DNA of 64,000 bases from the NCBI RefSeq assembly GCF_040361275.1, contig NZ_APNH01000006.1, positions 116,064-180,063 on the forward strand, written 5' to 3'. The notes under the pieces are model-generated. The model worked only from the letters and a program-made list of their open reading frames with translations. It did not search any database and was not told where the DNA came from. The translations under genes were made by a program, and so were the position numbers. Below, piece after piece: positions 26,923 through 37,011 of this stretch. Every line of letters begins with the position of its first letter. The stretch's first letter is position 1. Origin of the DNA: Salinisphaera sp. T31B1 (GTDB taxonomy: Bacteria > Pseudomonadota > Gammaproteobacteria > Nevskiales > Salinisphaeraceae).

Positions 26923-28497
26923 GTGAGTGCAGTCCTAGAAACCATTGACGAACCGACCTTCTTCGCGCCGGCCAACGATGACGCCGTTGATGTTCTGATC
27001 GAACAGTACGAAAGCGGCTTGGCGAATATGCAGCATGTGGCGTCGTTCATGTCGGGCCCGGAGATGCAGCGGGCGGCACACTTTTTTCTCGAAGCCCAGC
27101 GAGATCGGTTTCAGCGCCAGGTTCCCGAGGCGGCAAAGCTGTTCAACATGGAAAAAGCCAAGAAAGCGCTCGATGCGCATTATTGGCAACGCGCACTCGA
27201 GCTTACCGACGTGCTCGACTACATGCCCAACGCCAAACGCCGGGATTGGCACGACCAGATTCAACGCTGCGACTGTCCGGCGTTCGAGGAGCATACCGTT
27301 CGCGATAATTTGAGAATGATGCTCGCTCAGCGTCTGGATTATCTGTCTGAAATGGTCGAGGGGATCTTTACTGGTCTTTCGGGTGAGCACGTCACGAACC
27401 GGCCGGAGGGCTTCTCCAAACGGATGATCATCAGCTACGTCTATACCGAGCACGGCTCCACAACCGATCGCTCGGGCCTAATCCACGATCTGCGTGCGGT
27501 GCTGGCGAAGTTCATGGGTTACGAGCTGCCGCGACACCGCGGCTCAGCCTCGATGCTCTACAAGATTCGCGACACCACGGGTGTGTGGTTCACGCTCGAC
27601 GGTGGCGCGCTGCGCATTCGTGTTTACAAGAAGGGCACCGCACATCTTGAGGTGCATCCTGATCTGGCATGGCGGCTGAACGAGATCCTCGCCCATCGCC
27701 ATCCTCGAGCGATTCCGTCGGCATATCGACGGCGCCCGGAGACTCGGCAGCGCACCGCTACGCTGCTCAATCGACCGATCCCGTTCCCCGTGCTACAGCT
27801 GCTCGAAAAAGGCACCTACTGGCGTTATGAACGGCCGCCGAGGCAAGCCAACGAGTTCAGCTTTGACTGGGACGCGCGCCACGATCGCAAGCTGCTAGCC
27901 GAGGCCAAGGCCATTCTTGAGGTGCTGGGCGGCGTACCGATCGCGAACAGCGACGCGTACCTGTTCGATTACCCCGCTCAGGATGTTATCGGCGAGGTGT
28001 TACTCAGCGGGCTGCTGCCGGACCAGCGCTCTCATCAGTTCTACCCGACGCCCCCAGAGATCGCCGAAGCGGTGATCGATGCCGCACAGATCGGGCCCAA
28101 TCATCGTTGCCTTGAACCCAGCGCGGGACAGGGCGGCTTGGCCAGCTTCATGCCGCAGGATCAGACCCACTGCGTCGAGATCAGTCCTTTGAACTGCCAG
28201 GTGCTGCGAGCACGCGGCTTCGAAGCGAGCGAGGCTGATTTCATGTCGTGGCGTGACGGTGTGTTTGATCGCGTCTGTATGAATCCCCCTTACGACCGGC
28301 GGCGGGCCCGTGTTCATCTCGAACGCGCTGTGTCGATGCTGGCGCCTGGCGGGCGCCTCGTGTGCGTGCTGCCGGCGTCATACAAGGAAAAGGATTTGCT
28401 GCCGGGCATGAGTATGTCCTGGTCGCGAACCTATCGGGACGCATTCCCCGGTGTGTCGATCAACGTGGCCATACTGACGGTGCAGGCGCCGGGGTGA
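26923..28497 (+). CDS. DUF4942 / SAM-dependent DNA methyltransferase-like protein
   Basis: 524 residues. The N-terminal two thirds match the DUF4942 type found on plasmids and ICEs. The C-terminal part has a SAM site LEPSAGQGG (397-405) and the amino-methyltransferase motif NPPY (454-457), pointing to N6-adenine or N4-cytosine methylation. GTG start without a strong ribosome site. A role in protecting the element from host restriction is plausible but inferred. Confidence 0.75.
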   Translation: MSAVLETIDEPTFFAPANDDAVDVLIEQYESGLANMQHVASFMSGPEMQRAAHFFLEAQRDRFQRQVPEAAKLFNMEKAKKALDAHYWQRALELTDVLDYMPNAKRRDWHDQIQRCDCPAFEEHTVRDNLRMMLAQRLDYLSEMVEGIFTGLSGEHVTNRPEGFSKRMIISYVYTEHGSTTDRSGLIHDLRAVLAKFMGYELPRHRGSASMLYKIRDTTGVWFTLDGGALRIRVYKKGTAHLEVHPDLAWRLNEILAHRHPRAIPSAYRRRPETRQRTATLLNRPIPFPVLQLLEKGTYWRYERPPRQANEFSFDWDARHDRKLLAEAKAILEVLGGVPIANSDAYLFDYPAQDVIGEVLLSGLLPDQRSHQFYPTPPEIAEAVIDAAQIGPNHRCLEPSAGQGGLASFMPQDQTHCVEISPLNCQVLRARGFEASEADFMSWRDGVFDRVCMNPPYDRRRARVHLERAVSMLAPGGRLVCVLPASYKEKDLLPGMSMSWSRTYRDAFPGVSINVAILTVQAPG

Positions 28498-28529
28498 GTC
28501 CCGGTATTGGACTGCTCTGCAATGTTGAG

Positions 28530-28551
28530 ATCGTCGGCGTATAATGACGAT
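28530..28551 (+). promoter_or_regulatory. Promoter and operator of the Xre-RES pair
   Basis: TATAAT at 28540-28545 is flanked by the inverted repeat ATCGTC/GACGAT, a layout suited to autorepression by the Xre antitoxin. Confidence 0.45.
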
Positions 28552-28572
28552 ATCGACACTGAGGTAATCACC

Positions 28573-29034
28573 ATGAGCGCGAACATTGAGATCAGTCGGA
28601 GCGAACGCACGCTTGCCCTGCTGGGCGGCGGCCAATTCGTCCAGTTGTCTGCGCGCGAGCTGGGCAACCCGGCCAAGGTCAGAAGCGTTATTCGTGAAGG
28701 CCTGCCTGTGGCCAGCGCCCAGTACGCGCGTGAGCATAGCGGCGTGCCGAACCGGCTGTTCGATCAGGTCGTACCACGCACGACGCTGATTTCGGCGGGC
28801 AAGAGCAAATCGAAGCGACTATCCAAGCCGGTTTCTGAGGTTGTGCTGCGCGCTGCCAAGATCATCGCGCTTGCAGAGGAGGCTTTCGGTGACCGCGATC
28901 GCGCGATGCACTGGCTTAATAACTCGAATCCGGTATTCGAAGACGAAGCCCCGATCACCCTGACGGATACGGAAAGCGGTACCGAGTGGGTCGAACAGGT
29001 GCTCGGCCGGATGATGTACGGCGTTGATGCTTGA
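28573..29034 (+). CDS. Xre/MbcA/ParS-type antitoxin
   Basis: 153 residues. An N-terminal Xre-like helical region and a C-terminal MbcA/ParS domain (IIALAEEAFGDRDRAMHWLNNSNPVF, then PITLTDTESG). It neutralises the RES toxin encoded next; stop and start overlap as TGATG. The start at 28573 follows GAGGTAATCACC. Confidence 0.85.
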   Translation: MSANIEISRSERTLALLGGGQFVQLSARELGNPAKVRSVIREGLPVASAQYAREHSGVPNRLFDQVVPRTTLISAGKSKSKRLSKPVSEVVLRAAKIIALAEEAFGDRDRAMHWLNNSNPVFEDEAPITLTDTESGTEWVEQVLGRMMYGVDA

Positions 29035-29471
29035 TGCGGTTATATCGCGTCGCACAGCAACGCTATGCCGAGGATCTAAGCGGCAAGGGCGCTGAACTCT
29101 ACGGCGGACGGTGGACGCCTGTGGGGTATCCGGTGGTCTACGCGGCGGAGCATCCCGCGCTCGCTGGTTTCGAGAAGCTCGTTCATGCCGGCGTCGGGGT
29201 GGCTAAGGCGCCGCTCAAGCATCGGCTGGTCGTGCTCGAGGTGCCAGGCGCTGAGATTGAGCGTGTCGCCCATGTTCCGAACGATCCCGTCGATGTCGGG
29301 CAGGCGTGGCTCGATGCCGGCGACAAGCCGCTGCTGCGAGTGCCATCGGTGGTTGTGCCGTATGCCTGGAACTATCTGATCAACGTTCTTCATCCTGCGA
29401 TGGCAGATCTAACCGTCAGCGACAACGTGGCATTTGTTTTCGACGGGCGCATTGGATCAGGCCGGTCATAG
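29034..29471 (+). CDS. RES-domain toxin (NAD+-degrading)
   Basis: 145 residues. RES signature: RLYRVAQ, GKGAELYGGRWTPVGYPVVYAAEHPALA. RES toxins deplete cellular NAD+. The length is normal and the Arg, Tyr and Glu positions are conserved, so it looks intact. It stabilises the element or acts in defence. Confidence 0.87.
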   Translation: MRLYRVAQQRYAEDLSGKGAELYGGRWTPVGYPVVYAAEHPALAGFEKLVHAGVGVAKAPLKHRLVVLEVPGAEIERVAHVPNDPVDVGQAWLDAGDKPLLRVPSVVVPYAWNYLINVLHPAMADLTVSDNVAFVFDGRIGSGRS

Positions 29472-29642
29472 CGGTCACATAACGCGGCTCCGCACAAGTC
29501 TACGCCCGCTAAGAGCTTCTTACCGCACGGCCTAGCATTCGGCGGCTATCGACCCACAGCGGTCGGTCCGGCTACGGTTGCCTGCCCAAATCACATAAAG
29601 CATTTCTCCAATCGCACCGGATGCGTCGCCGAGTAATGGATG

Positions 29643-32261
29643 TCATCGGTTTCTGCGCCTACGGATGTCTCGGAACAGCGCATTAACCGCATTGATGTCC
29701 TGCAGCAGCTCAGCCGGCTGCGTTACCGCACGCTGCTGGCCAGCTGCGTGGGAATGCGCCCGGACGTTCCGGCAGCACTTAGCGTGCAGGCGTTGGACCT
29801 CACAATACTCCGCATCTTCCACGGTCATTACGCCGTTGAGTCGACCGACCGAAATGTTGTCTCGAAACCGCACGACGGTCTCATTTAAAATCGTATCCTC
29901 GATCCCGACCTCAATCGTTACCCGAAGATCATCGTAGGCGTTGCGTATCGCAAGCCGCTCTTCGTCCCCCGGAGGATTGTTAAAGTTGTTGGCGATCAGA
30001 TCTTGATCGGCGTGATGATGCGCTATGCGCTCGCGGTATCGGCGCATGTCATATGGCAATCCTGCATCGATGTAACCAGGACCTTCCGCGCGATAGCTGA
30101 TCGATTTCACGCTGGGCGTCTGTCCGGCATCACCACAAAGCGTGGTCAGTTCACCGAAAAAAACTGCGTCGTGAGTGAAGACAATCACTTGCCGGACGGC
30201 GGATTCCTCGACGATTCTTCTTGCAACCCCAGTTCGATGGCTGTGGTCGAGGCTGGAAACTGGGTCGTCGAACACGATCCCGGAAGAGGATCCTGATTGG
30301 TGGAGTTCGGCAAAGAAGTACGCAAGTGCGCACATGCGCTGCTCGGCCTCACTAAGCACGAGATGCGGATCGAGCTGGCTGTCAGAGAGGAAAATCCCGA
30401 GACGTACTGAACCAGCGTTGCCGGTTGAACTGATCCCAGCGTGAATATGGTAAAGATCAAGCCTTCTGAGCTCATCGTTCATCTGACCGGCCAGTGCCTC
30501 GCTGATGTAGGTCTTAGCAAGCTGGCCGGCAAATAGAGTGATCCGGCGCGTGTTGCCGATATCTTCAAGACACCTTTCAAGCTTCGCCTTGCGGTCTAGA
30601 TTGCCGACCACACGGGCGATGCTGCCGATGTGCTCCGACAGCAAGCGTCGCGCTTCCAATTCCTTCAAGCGAAGCCGCTTCGCCGCCAAGGCCGTCGCAT
30701 CGAGGTTTGCACGCAGCGCCGTCGCCTCGGAGCGCAAGTTGTCCGCCACCGAACGCGTCTGAGCGGTAGGATTAACGCCGCGATACATTGGCTTGTCTTG
30801 CCATTCCCCGTTCGCCACCGCAGTTCTGAGCCACTGGAGACGAGAGAGGAGGTCTTCTTGGAAGATCCGGATGTCGTCCGGCAGAGTATCAATACGTCCG
30901 CGCAGGCTTTCGGACATTACCTGCGAGACTGTAAACGTAACCGTCGCGTGTTCGAGGTCCCGAACAAGCTGTTGCCAAGAGTTGCGCGCGGCTTGGGCGG
31001 CTTCGGACGCCGTATTCTTCACATAGTGATCGAAGCGCTGCAAACGATCTTTTGCAGCCGGCGTAAGCTCCTGCTGGCAAAGTACGCATTGCGCGCCTTC
31101 GTCTGTGACGGGGAATACTTGGTCTGGATAAGCCGCTCGATTTGAATATTCGCGTGCGGCATTGAACAGGAACGCCCAAGGCCCCTGGCCCGTTCCGGGA
31201 AGCAGCGGCGTTGTATCTTCGGCCTGCAGCAGAGCAGAGGCGCTTCGCTCGGCTGCCTCGGCGTCCGATAACCTTTGATGCGCCGCTTGCACGGTATCGA
31301 TCGCTTCATCGGACACGACGCTAGCGGCGCCTTCGATTGCGGCAGACAACTCTTCGACCCTAGTCGCGGCGTTGTCCAGCAGCGTCGCTTTGGCCGTAGG
31401 ATCCGCTTCGCTAATTTCCTCGGGCAGGCGTGCAAGCTCCGCTTGCTCGTCCGCGGTGAGTTCGGAAAGTGCGCGCGCCCGTGCCAGATTAGTGGTAGAG
31501 CTGATTGGATGTACGGCCCGGCCAGCGTCGGTATCCGCAGGTATGACGTTAAACGGCGTGACGTTCACCGCGAGCCCGTCTATCTCCGCTTGCAATCGCG
31601 GGCTCAGCGCCTGACTGAGACCGTTAGCTAATTGCTGAAGATACGTTAGAGCGACCGGCTGAAATGTGGCCGCTTGTCGCGATTGCAGATAGTCGCGCGC
31701 GCAGTCGCCGTCGAACACGGAAATGCCCCTGATTTCGTGCCGAGAGACGTGGTCGCGTTGCCCGCTCCAGAGTGCCTGATCTGGGATGCCGTCTAGCTCG
31801 AAGCTGATGGTGGCGCTCGGCGTGAGCTGCGAGAAGTCAGGATCGTAGGCATTGGCATAGACGGTGCCAGGGCTCCTGGCCCGGCACGCCTGCTTCAGCA
31901 CGCGCGCATAGCCGGATTTGCCGGTGCCGTTTCCACCGTATGCGATGTTGAGCCCTTGCGGCTGGAAATCCAAGGTTTGGTCGTTCGGGATTTGTCCAAC
32001 GTTGACCAACGTATGCAGGCTCGTGAGCACCACCGTCGCGTCTTGGTTCGCCTCGGCGGGGAAATGGTCCCTGGCGAACGGGATCGGTTGCGGCGCAGGG
32101 TCTAGCGCACTTTCGAGTCCGTGGTGTTGCTTGGCAAGATCGAGAATCTCGTCAAGATCGGCATCGTGCCATTCTCCTTGAGTGCATAGCCGCCGTAGTG
32201 CGTCGCGACGCCATGGTGGAAGCCTGTCCGCCCAGGTAAGCACTTCCTCATAAATTGCCAT
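29643..32261 (-). CDS. RloC/PrrC-like ABC ATPase with HEPN-like C-terminus
   Basis: 872 residues in AAA_13-type order. An N-terminal helical part is followed by Walker A GGNGTGKS (109-116) and a long helical insert with CVLC at 392-395, like a Rad50 zinc hook half. Then come the ABC signature LSEAEQRMCALAYFF, Walker B GIVFDDPVSSLDH and the H-loop VIVFTHD. The C-terminal helical domain has R831-N-V-R-A-H836, an RxxxxH motif as in HEPN RNases. RloC combines the same parts and cuts tRNA anticodons on DNA damage or phage infection. The specific activity here is inference. ATG 32261 follows GGAGGGGG; an upstream start at 32294 is less likely. Confidence 0.65.
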   Translation of the reverse strand: MAIYEEVLTWADRLPPWRRDALRRLCTQGEWHDADLDEILDLAKQHHGLESALDPAPQPIPFARDHFPAEANQDATVVLTSLHTLVNVGQIPNDQTLDFQPQGLNIAYGGNGTGKSGYARVLKQACRARSPGTVYANAYDPDFSQLTPSATISFELDGIPDQALWSGQRDHVSRHEIRGISVFDGDCARDYLQSRQAATFQPVALTYLQQLANGLSQALSPRLQAEIDGLAVNVTPFNVIPADTDAGRAVHPISSTTNLARARALSELTADEQAELARLPEEISEADPTAKATLLDNAATRVEELSAAIEGAASVVSDEAIDTVQAAHQRLSDAEAAERSASALLQAEDTTPLLPGTGQGPWAFLFNAAREYSNRAAYPDQVFPVTDEGAQCVLCQQELTPAAKDRLQRFDHYVKNTASEAAQAARNSWQQLVRDLEHATVTFTVSQVMSESLRGRIDTLPDDIRIFQEDLLSRLQWLRTAVANGEWQDKPMYRGVNPTAQTRSVADNLRSEATALRANLDATALAAKRLRLKELEARRLLSEHIGSIARVVGNLDRKAKLERCLEDIGNTRRITLFAGQLAKTYISEALAGQMNDELRRLDLYHIHAGISSTGNAGSVRLGIFLSDSQLDPHLVLSEAEQRMCALAYFFAELHQSGSSSGIVFDDPVSSLDHSHRTGVARRIVEESAVRQVIVFTHDAVFFGELTTLCGDAGQTPSVKSISYRAEGPGYIDAGLPYDMRRYRERIAHHHADQDLIANNFNNPPGDEERLAIRNAYDDLRVTIEVGIEDTILNETVVRFRDNISVGRLNGVMTVEDAEYCEVQRLHAKCCRNVRAHSHAAGQQRAVTQPAELLQDINAVNALFRDIRRRRNR

Positions 32262-32915
32262 GCCCCCTCCGAACTCGCACAAAAAAACGAGCATATCGGC
32301 TAATCAGGCGTCAGGCGAACTCTGCGGCTGGCCGCTGGATAACCAAATTTTGAATGCTGAGATTCCGTACTGGGAGAGCTTTTGAGTTTTCAAACCAGCC
32401 GAGCGACGTTTTGATTCCGGTCCTGTAATCATGCTGAAGTTGTGGCACTCCAGATCTGTGGCGATCTCTAGGGACGCACGGTCAAGCGGAAAGTGGTAGC
32501 TAGAATGTGACTAAAGACTGAGCTTGGGACAAGCCACATTGAAGCCCGCGAACGGCAGCTTTTGGCCGATTGCGACCCAAAGCGGCCGTAAGGCATGAAG
32601 CTTATCGATCTGCTTGGGCTCCGGGTAACCGATAGCACCCGGTGTAGCGGTCGGCTACGAGCCGGCGTCATATCGCGTCATCGATGTACATCGGCGCTGA
32701 GAATCACCGCTCCTACCACTGCAACACGTATCTCCGCGAAAGAATTTAGTATTCTCGCCGCGGCTAGATTGCGCAGTGACACCGTTGTCGCGCAAGCTCG
32801 GCATGAGTCGACAACGACGCAGCTTAGCGTTATCTAACTCATCGGTTTGGCCCGGCGACAGGGTCTCGACACAATGCACACACAGGCGGGGCGGCGTTAT
32901 CGCCCACCCATCTGA
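32262..32915. other. Long intergenic stretch without a supported gene
   Basis: Between the divergent RloC-like and MmeI-like genes. Short open frames here lack convincing start sites and family patterns. It presumably holds the promoters of both neighbours; no clear -10/-35 pair, repeat or terminator was identified. Confidence 0.5.
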
Positions 32916-32939
32916 ATGATGAGCTCAAGGAGGGGGAGC

Positions 32940-35663
32940 TTGCCTTTAGCATGGAATGATATCCGCGACCGGGCGACGGCCTTCGCGCACGAATGGGCGA
33001 ATGCGAGCAGCGAGCGCGCCGAAGCCCAGAGTTTCTGGAACGACTTTTTCGACGTGCTCGGCGTCAAACGTCGTCAGGTTGCGTTGTTCGAAAGGCGTGT
33101 CGAAAAGTTTGGTGATGCCGGCGGCTATATCGACTGCTTCTGGCCCGGAACGCTCATTGCCGAACACAAATCGCGAGGCAAGAATCTGGATTCCGCCTTC
33201 GCCCAGGCCATCGACTACACCGCCTATCTCAAGCCACGAGATCTACCGCAGTACATTGTGGTGTCGGACTTCGCCCGCATCCGCCTGCACGATCTCGTCA
33301 ACGACACTGAACACGAGTTCGAGCTCGCCGAGCTGCCAAGACAAATCAAGCAGTTCAGCTTCATCGCGGGCTACAAGCCGCAGGTGCTTCGCCCAGAAGA
33401 TCCGGTCAACATCGACGCGGCCGAGCGCATGGGCCGCTTGCACGATCGACTCAAGGAGTCCGGCTATCATGGGCACGAGCTAGAAATGCTGCTAGTGCGC
33501 CTGCTGTTCTGCCTGTTCGCCGAAGACACCGGTATCATCCAGCCTGCCCAGTCATTCCGACTGTGGTTGGAGGATCGCACGGCCGAAGACGGATCGGACT
33601 TGGGCGGCAAGCTCGCACATGCGTTTCAGGTGCTCAACACACCTCGCGACCGACGCCAGGCCAACCTCGACGAGCAGCTCGCCGAATTTCCCTATGTGAA
33701 TGGCGATCTTTTTGCTGAGCTCCTGCCTATCCCGGCCTTCGACCGCCAGATGCGCGACGCATTACTTGACGCCTGCAGCCTCGATTGGAGCCAAATCAGC
33801 CCGGCCGTATTCGGCGCTATGTTCCAGTCGATCATGGATGACAAAGCGCGGCGCAACCTCGGCGCGCACTACACCAGCGAGCAGAACATCGAGAAGCTTA
33901 TCAAGCCGTTGTTTCTCGATGAACTACGCGCCGAGTTCGAGCGCATCAGACACAACAAGCACAAGCTAGCCGATTTCCATCGCAAGCTGCGTACCCTCAA
34001 ATTTCTCGATCCGGCATGTGGCTGCGGCAATTTCCTCGTCGTGACCTATCATGCGCTGCGCGAACTCGAACTCGATGTCCTGCGCGCCTCTGCGGCCGGC
34101 TCCGGACAGCTTTCGCTAGACGTTGAAGACTTCATCAAGGTCGACGTGGATCAGTTCTACGGCATCGAGATCGAGGAATTTCCCGCGCGCATCGCCGAGG
34201 TTGCGCTCTGGCTCACCGACCACCAGATGAACGTGAAGGTCGGCGAAGAATTCGGCATGTACTTCGCTCGTATCCCGTTGCAGGCAACACCCCATATCCA
34301 CAACACCAATGCACTGCGTCTGGACTGGGAGGATGTGGTGCCCATGGATGAGCTGAGCTACATCATCGGCAACCCGCCTTTCTCGGGCGCCATGGTAATG
34401 ACCGACTCGGCACGCTCCGATATGGCGAAGACCTTTTCCGACCTCAAAGGCGCCGGGGTGCTCGACTTCGTGGCCTGCTGGTACTGGCGCGCCGCCAAGT
34501 ATGTCGAGGGCACCCACATCGACGTGGGCTTTGTATCTACCAACTCGATTACCCAGGGCGAGCAGGTAGGTCTACTGTGGCGCGCGATGGCCCAGGACTT
34601 CGGCATGTCGATACGTTTTGCCCACCGAACGTTTCGGTGGTCCAACGAAGCCCGCGGCGCGGCCGCCGTGCATTGCGTAATCATCGGGTTCGGTCTGGAT
34701 ACGACTAGGCCGCGCATTCTCTACGACTACCAGACGGTCGACAGTGCGCCCGATGCGATGGCCGTTGACAACATCAACCCGTACCTGGTCGGCGCCCCGA
34801 CCGTATTCCTGCCGAATCGATCAACCCCCTTGTGCGATGTGCCCAAGCTTCGATTCGGCAATATGCCCCGCGACGGCGGGAACCTGCTGCTCAGCGAGGA
34901 CGAGCGCAAGGAGCTGCTCGAAAATGAGCCGGCGATCGCCCCGTATGTGCTGCCCTTCATAAGCGCCCGCCAGTTCCTGAACAACCAGAAACGCTATTGC
35001 CTGTGGCTGGTGGAATGCCCGCCGAAAATTTTGGCCGCCTGTCCGCACACGCTTGAACGCATCGCGGCCGTCAAGGCGTTTCGAGAAGCGAGCAAGGCAG
35101 CCAGCACCCGTCGATTCGCGCAGACCCCGTCTGTCTTTTGTCAGATCGCCCAGCCCGACAGCGATTACATCCTCGTACCGCGGCATTCGTCGGAACGCCG
35201 ACTCTATGTGCCGTTCGGTTTCTTCTCGCGATACGACATCGTGGCCGATAGCTGTAACGCGATCCCAGCGGCCAGCCTGTTTCACTTTGGCGTCATAACA
35301 TCAGCTATGCACATGGCCTGGATGCGCTACACCTGTGGACGGTTGAAAAGCGATTTTCGGTATTCCAAAGACATCGTCTACAACAACTTCCCCTGGCCGC
35401 TATCGGTCTCGGCCAAGCGTCAAGGCGCGGTTGAAGCGGCGGCGCAAGGGGTGCTCGATGCGCGAGCCCAGTATCCGGAAACTGCGCTGGCGGATCTCTA
35501 CGACCCCCTGACCATGCCGCCGGCGCTGTTCGAGGCGCACCGATCCCTTGACCGCGTGGTGGACACAGCCTATACGCGGAAGAAATTCTCAGGCGACGCC
35601 GATCGCGTGGCGTTCCTGTTCGAGGAATACGCCGAGCTCAACGACGCTGCCGAATCAGGCTGA
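32940..35663 (+). CDS. MmeI-like Type II restriction-modification fusion enzyme
   Basis: 907 residues from TTG 32940, which has AAGGAGGGGG just upstream (ATG 32916 gives 915). The N-terminal nuclease has YIDCFWPG...IAEHKS, i.e. D65-X9-E75-X-K77, the same spacing as MmeI. A helical connector follows, then a methyltransferase with FLDPACGCGNF and NPPF (N6-adenine type), a target-recognition domain and a C-terminal helical domain. Such single-chain enzymes modify one strand and cut about 20 nt away. All key motifs are present. The recognition sequence cannot be read from the protein by eye. Confidence 0.85.
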   Translation: MPLAWNDIRDRATAFAHEWANASSERAEAQSFWNDFFDVLGVKRRQVALFERRVEKFGDAGGYIDCFWPGTLIAEHKSRGKNLDSAFAQAIDYTAYLKPRDLPQYIVVSDFARIRLHDLVNDTEHEFELAELPRQIKQFSFIAGYKPQVLRPEDPVNIDAAERMGRLHDRLKESGYHGHELEMLLVRLLFCLFAEDTGIIQPAQSFRLWLEDRTAEDGSDLGGKLAHAFQVLNTPRDRRQANLDEQLAEFPYVNGDLFAELLPIPAFDRQMRDALLDACSLDWSQISPAVFGAMFQSIMDDKARRNLGAHYTSEQNIEKLIKPLFLDELRAEFERIRHNKHKLADFHRKLRTLKFLDPACGCGNFLVVTYHALRELELDVLRASAAGSGQLSLDVEDFIKVDVDQFYGIEIEEFPARIAEVALWLTDHQMNVKVGEEFGMYFARIPLQATPHIHNTNALRLDWEDVVPMDELSYIIGNPPFSGAMVMTDSARSDMAKTFSDLKGAGVLDFVACWYWRAAKYVEGTHIDVGFVSTNSITQGEQVGLLWRAMAQDFGMSIRFAHRTFRWSNEARGAAAVHCVIIGFGLDTTRPRILYDYQTVDSAPDAMAVDNINPYLVGAPTVFLPNRSTPLCDVPKLRFGNMPRDGGNLLLSEDERKELLENEPAIAPYVLPFISARQFLNNQKRYCLWLVECPPKILAACPHTLERIAAVKAFREASKAASTRRFAQTPSVFCQIAQPDSDYILVPRHSSERRLYVPFGFFSRYDIVADSCNAIPAASLFHFGVITSAMHMAWMRYTCGRLKSDFRYSKDIVYNNFPWPLSVSAKRQGAVEAAAQGVLDARAQYPETALADLYDPLTMPPALFEAHRSLDRVVDTAYTRKKFSGDADRVAFLFEEYAELNDAAESG

Positions 35664-35966
35664 ACGAATTACGCAGGCATTAGGCCGGCGGCAGCCTGCG
35701 CGAATAAACGGTTGAGCCCATTCGACTATGGCCCAACGACCCGGCTCGACCCGAAGCCGACACCAAAGGTCACCGCATCGTAACGTTTCCGGTGCCGTTT
35801 CGCCGCCCTATAATTTGGCCCGAACGAAACCCAATAATAAACGCTTCGCCTAGCGGCAAATGCGGTAGTGACTGCTTCATCTCGGGGAGCTTGAAATAAG
35901 GCGGGAGCGTATGTATTAGTACTGATGCCCTATCGATTCAAAGGACTTGAGTCCAGGAGCATTCGA
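35664..35966. other. Intergenic region upstream of the receiver gene
   Basis: A TATAAT at 35809-35814 lacks a convincing -35. Several short AT-rich stretches follow. No gene, repeat or terminator supported. Confidence 0.4.
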
Positions 35967-36350
35967 ATGTCACATACGGTGTGGGTTGTCGAGGCTGATC
36001 AAGGGGTGCGCGAATCCATCGAAGGATTGCTTAATTCAGCTGGCTACAACGTTCAAAGTTACCGGGACGCAACAGCTTTTCTCCGTGAATTTAGAAAAGC
36101 GCCCCGTGGGTCGGTTCTGATTGGCGACCATCTCGCGCGACTTGATGGACTGGAAGTGCTCAATGGCGTGTTCGACATTGCGAGCGACGCGGAGGTCGTG
36201 TTCCTGACCAGCCATGCAGCCGACGAGCGCGCAACGGCAGCGCTAAGAATCGGTGCTTGTAGCGTGCTAGAGAAACCGTACGACCCCATGTACTTAATGG
36301 GTATTATCGCGGCCAATGCGCTAGCGCAAGTCTCTGCTTTCAGCGCGTAG
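35967..36350 (+). CDS. Stand-alone FixJ-type receiver domain
   Basis: 127 residues covering only a receiver domain, without an output domain. Acidic pair EAD near the N-terminus, phospho-acceptor Asp in LIGDHLARLDG, conserved Thr in VVFLTS and Lys in LEKPYD. It can therefore probably be phosphorylated. CCAGGAG lies before the ATG. No kinase gene is nearby, so it may tap a host pathway or act by protein-protein contact. Confidence 0.8.
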   Translation: MSHTVWVVEADQGVRESIEGLLNSAGYNVQSYRDATAFLREFRKAPRGSVLIGDHLARLDGLEVLNGVFDIASDAEVVFLTSHAADERATAALRIGACSVLEKPYDPMYLMGIIAANALAQVSAFSA

Positions 36351-36378
36351 CGCCTCCAGAGGCTGCAAGGACTCGCGT

Positions 36379-37011
36379 TTAAAGTTCCTTTTCGAGCCAG
36401 GCTTGCAGTTTTTTCCGTGCATTACGTTTGGCCATTCGCTTCGTGTTGATCGCCGCCGGGCGCAGTAGTTCGTTGTCGTCACCGCGCACCAAAAATTTGC
36501 GTTGTGCCCCGATGATGCCGCCTTCGGGACCATAACTCGCGATGACCGTGATCTTGCAGTTATTGACATCAAGGGTGCGCAACGGATGCGACTCATCGGC
36601 TTGTAAGTCTTTATGCCGCTCCCCCGTTTGGCGAAGCAGTGATCGAAAGGTGCCGAGATTCATTTGTTCACCCGCGCCGAGCGGCCCTTGCCGCGTCACT
36701 TCCTGGGGGCGGTCCTCACTGTCTCGGGGCTGTGCCGTATCAAAGTCGGTCACGGATTCAGTATATTCGTTATCGCTGGCGCGAATCGTCATGTTGATGC
36801 TGTGAATATAAATCGGCTCCTGACTCATGTTGCTGATCAGGCAAACCGAATCAACTTGTTGACCCCATCCTTGGTTAATCAGAATTCGGGCCTTGCGCTG
36901 CCGCGTGAAGCCGGCATACAGCAGGTGCGCATAGAACAGCCATACGCCCAGCGTGCCGAGGCTCGCGAAAAACGACAACGCCTGCGCGTTCTGGTTGATC
37001 CACTGCCACAT
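36379..37011 (-). CDS. Unknown membrane-anchored protein
   Basis: 210 residues with one N-terminal membrane segment (ALSFFASLGTLGVWLFYAHLL) followed by a soluble domain with beta-type pattern and a basic tail (RMAKRNARKKLQAWLEKEL). No family recognised. Convergent with the receiver gene, 28 nt apart. Confidence 0.6.
   Translation of the reverse strand: MWQWINQNAQALSFFASLGTLGVWLFYAHLLYAGFTRQRKARILINQGWGQQVDSVCLISNMSQEPIYIHSINMTIRASDNEYTESVTDFDTAQPRDSEDRPQEVTRQGPLGAGEQMNLGTFRSLLRQTGERHKDLQADESHPLRTLDVNNCKITVIASYGPEGGIIGAQRKFLVRGDDNELLRPAAINTKRMAKRNARKKLQAWLEKEL

Noticed and set aside
26820..26925. A fifth hairpin leader before the DUF4942 gene
   Set aside because: The hairpin is a plain terminator 65 nt from the gene and lacks the shared L2-L4 sequence; the nearby CAGAAATG stretch does not fit the box spacing.
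30630..31145. Plus-strand frame of 171 residues inside the RloC-like gene
   Set aside because: Antisense shadow; the minus-strand gene has full ATPase motifs.
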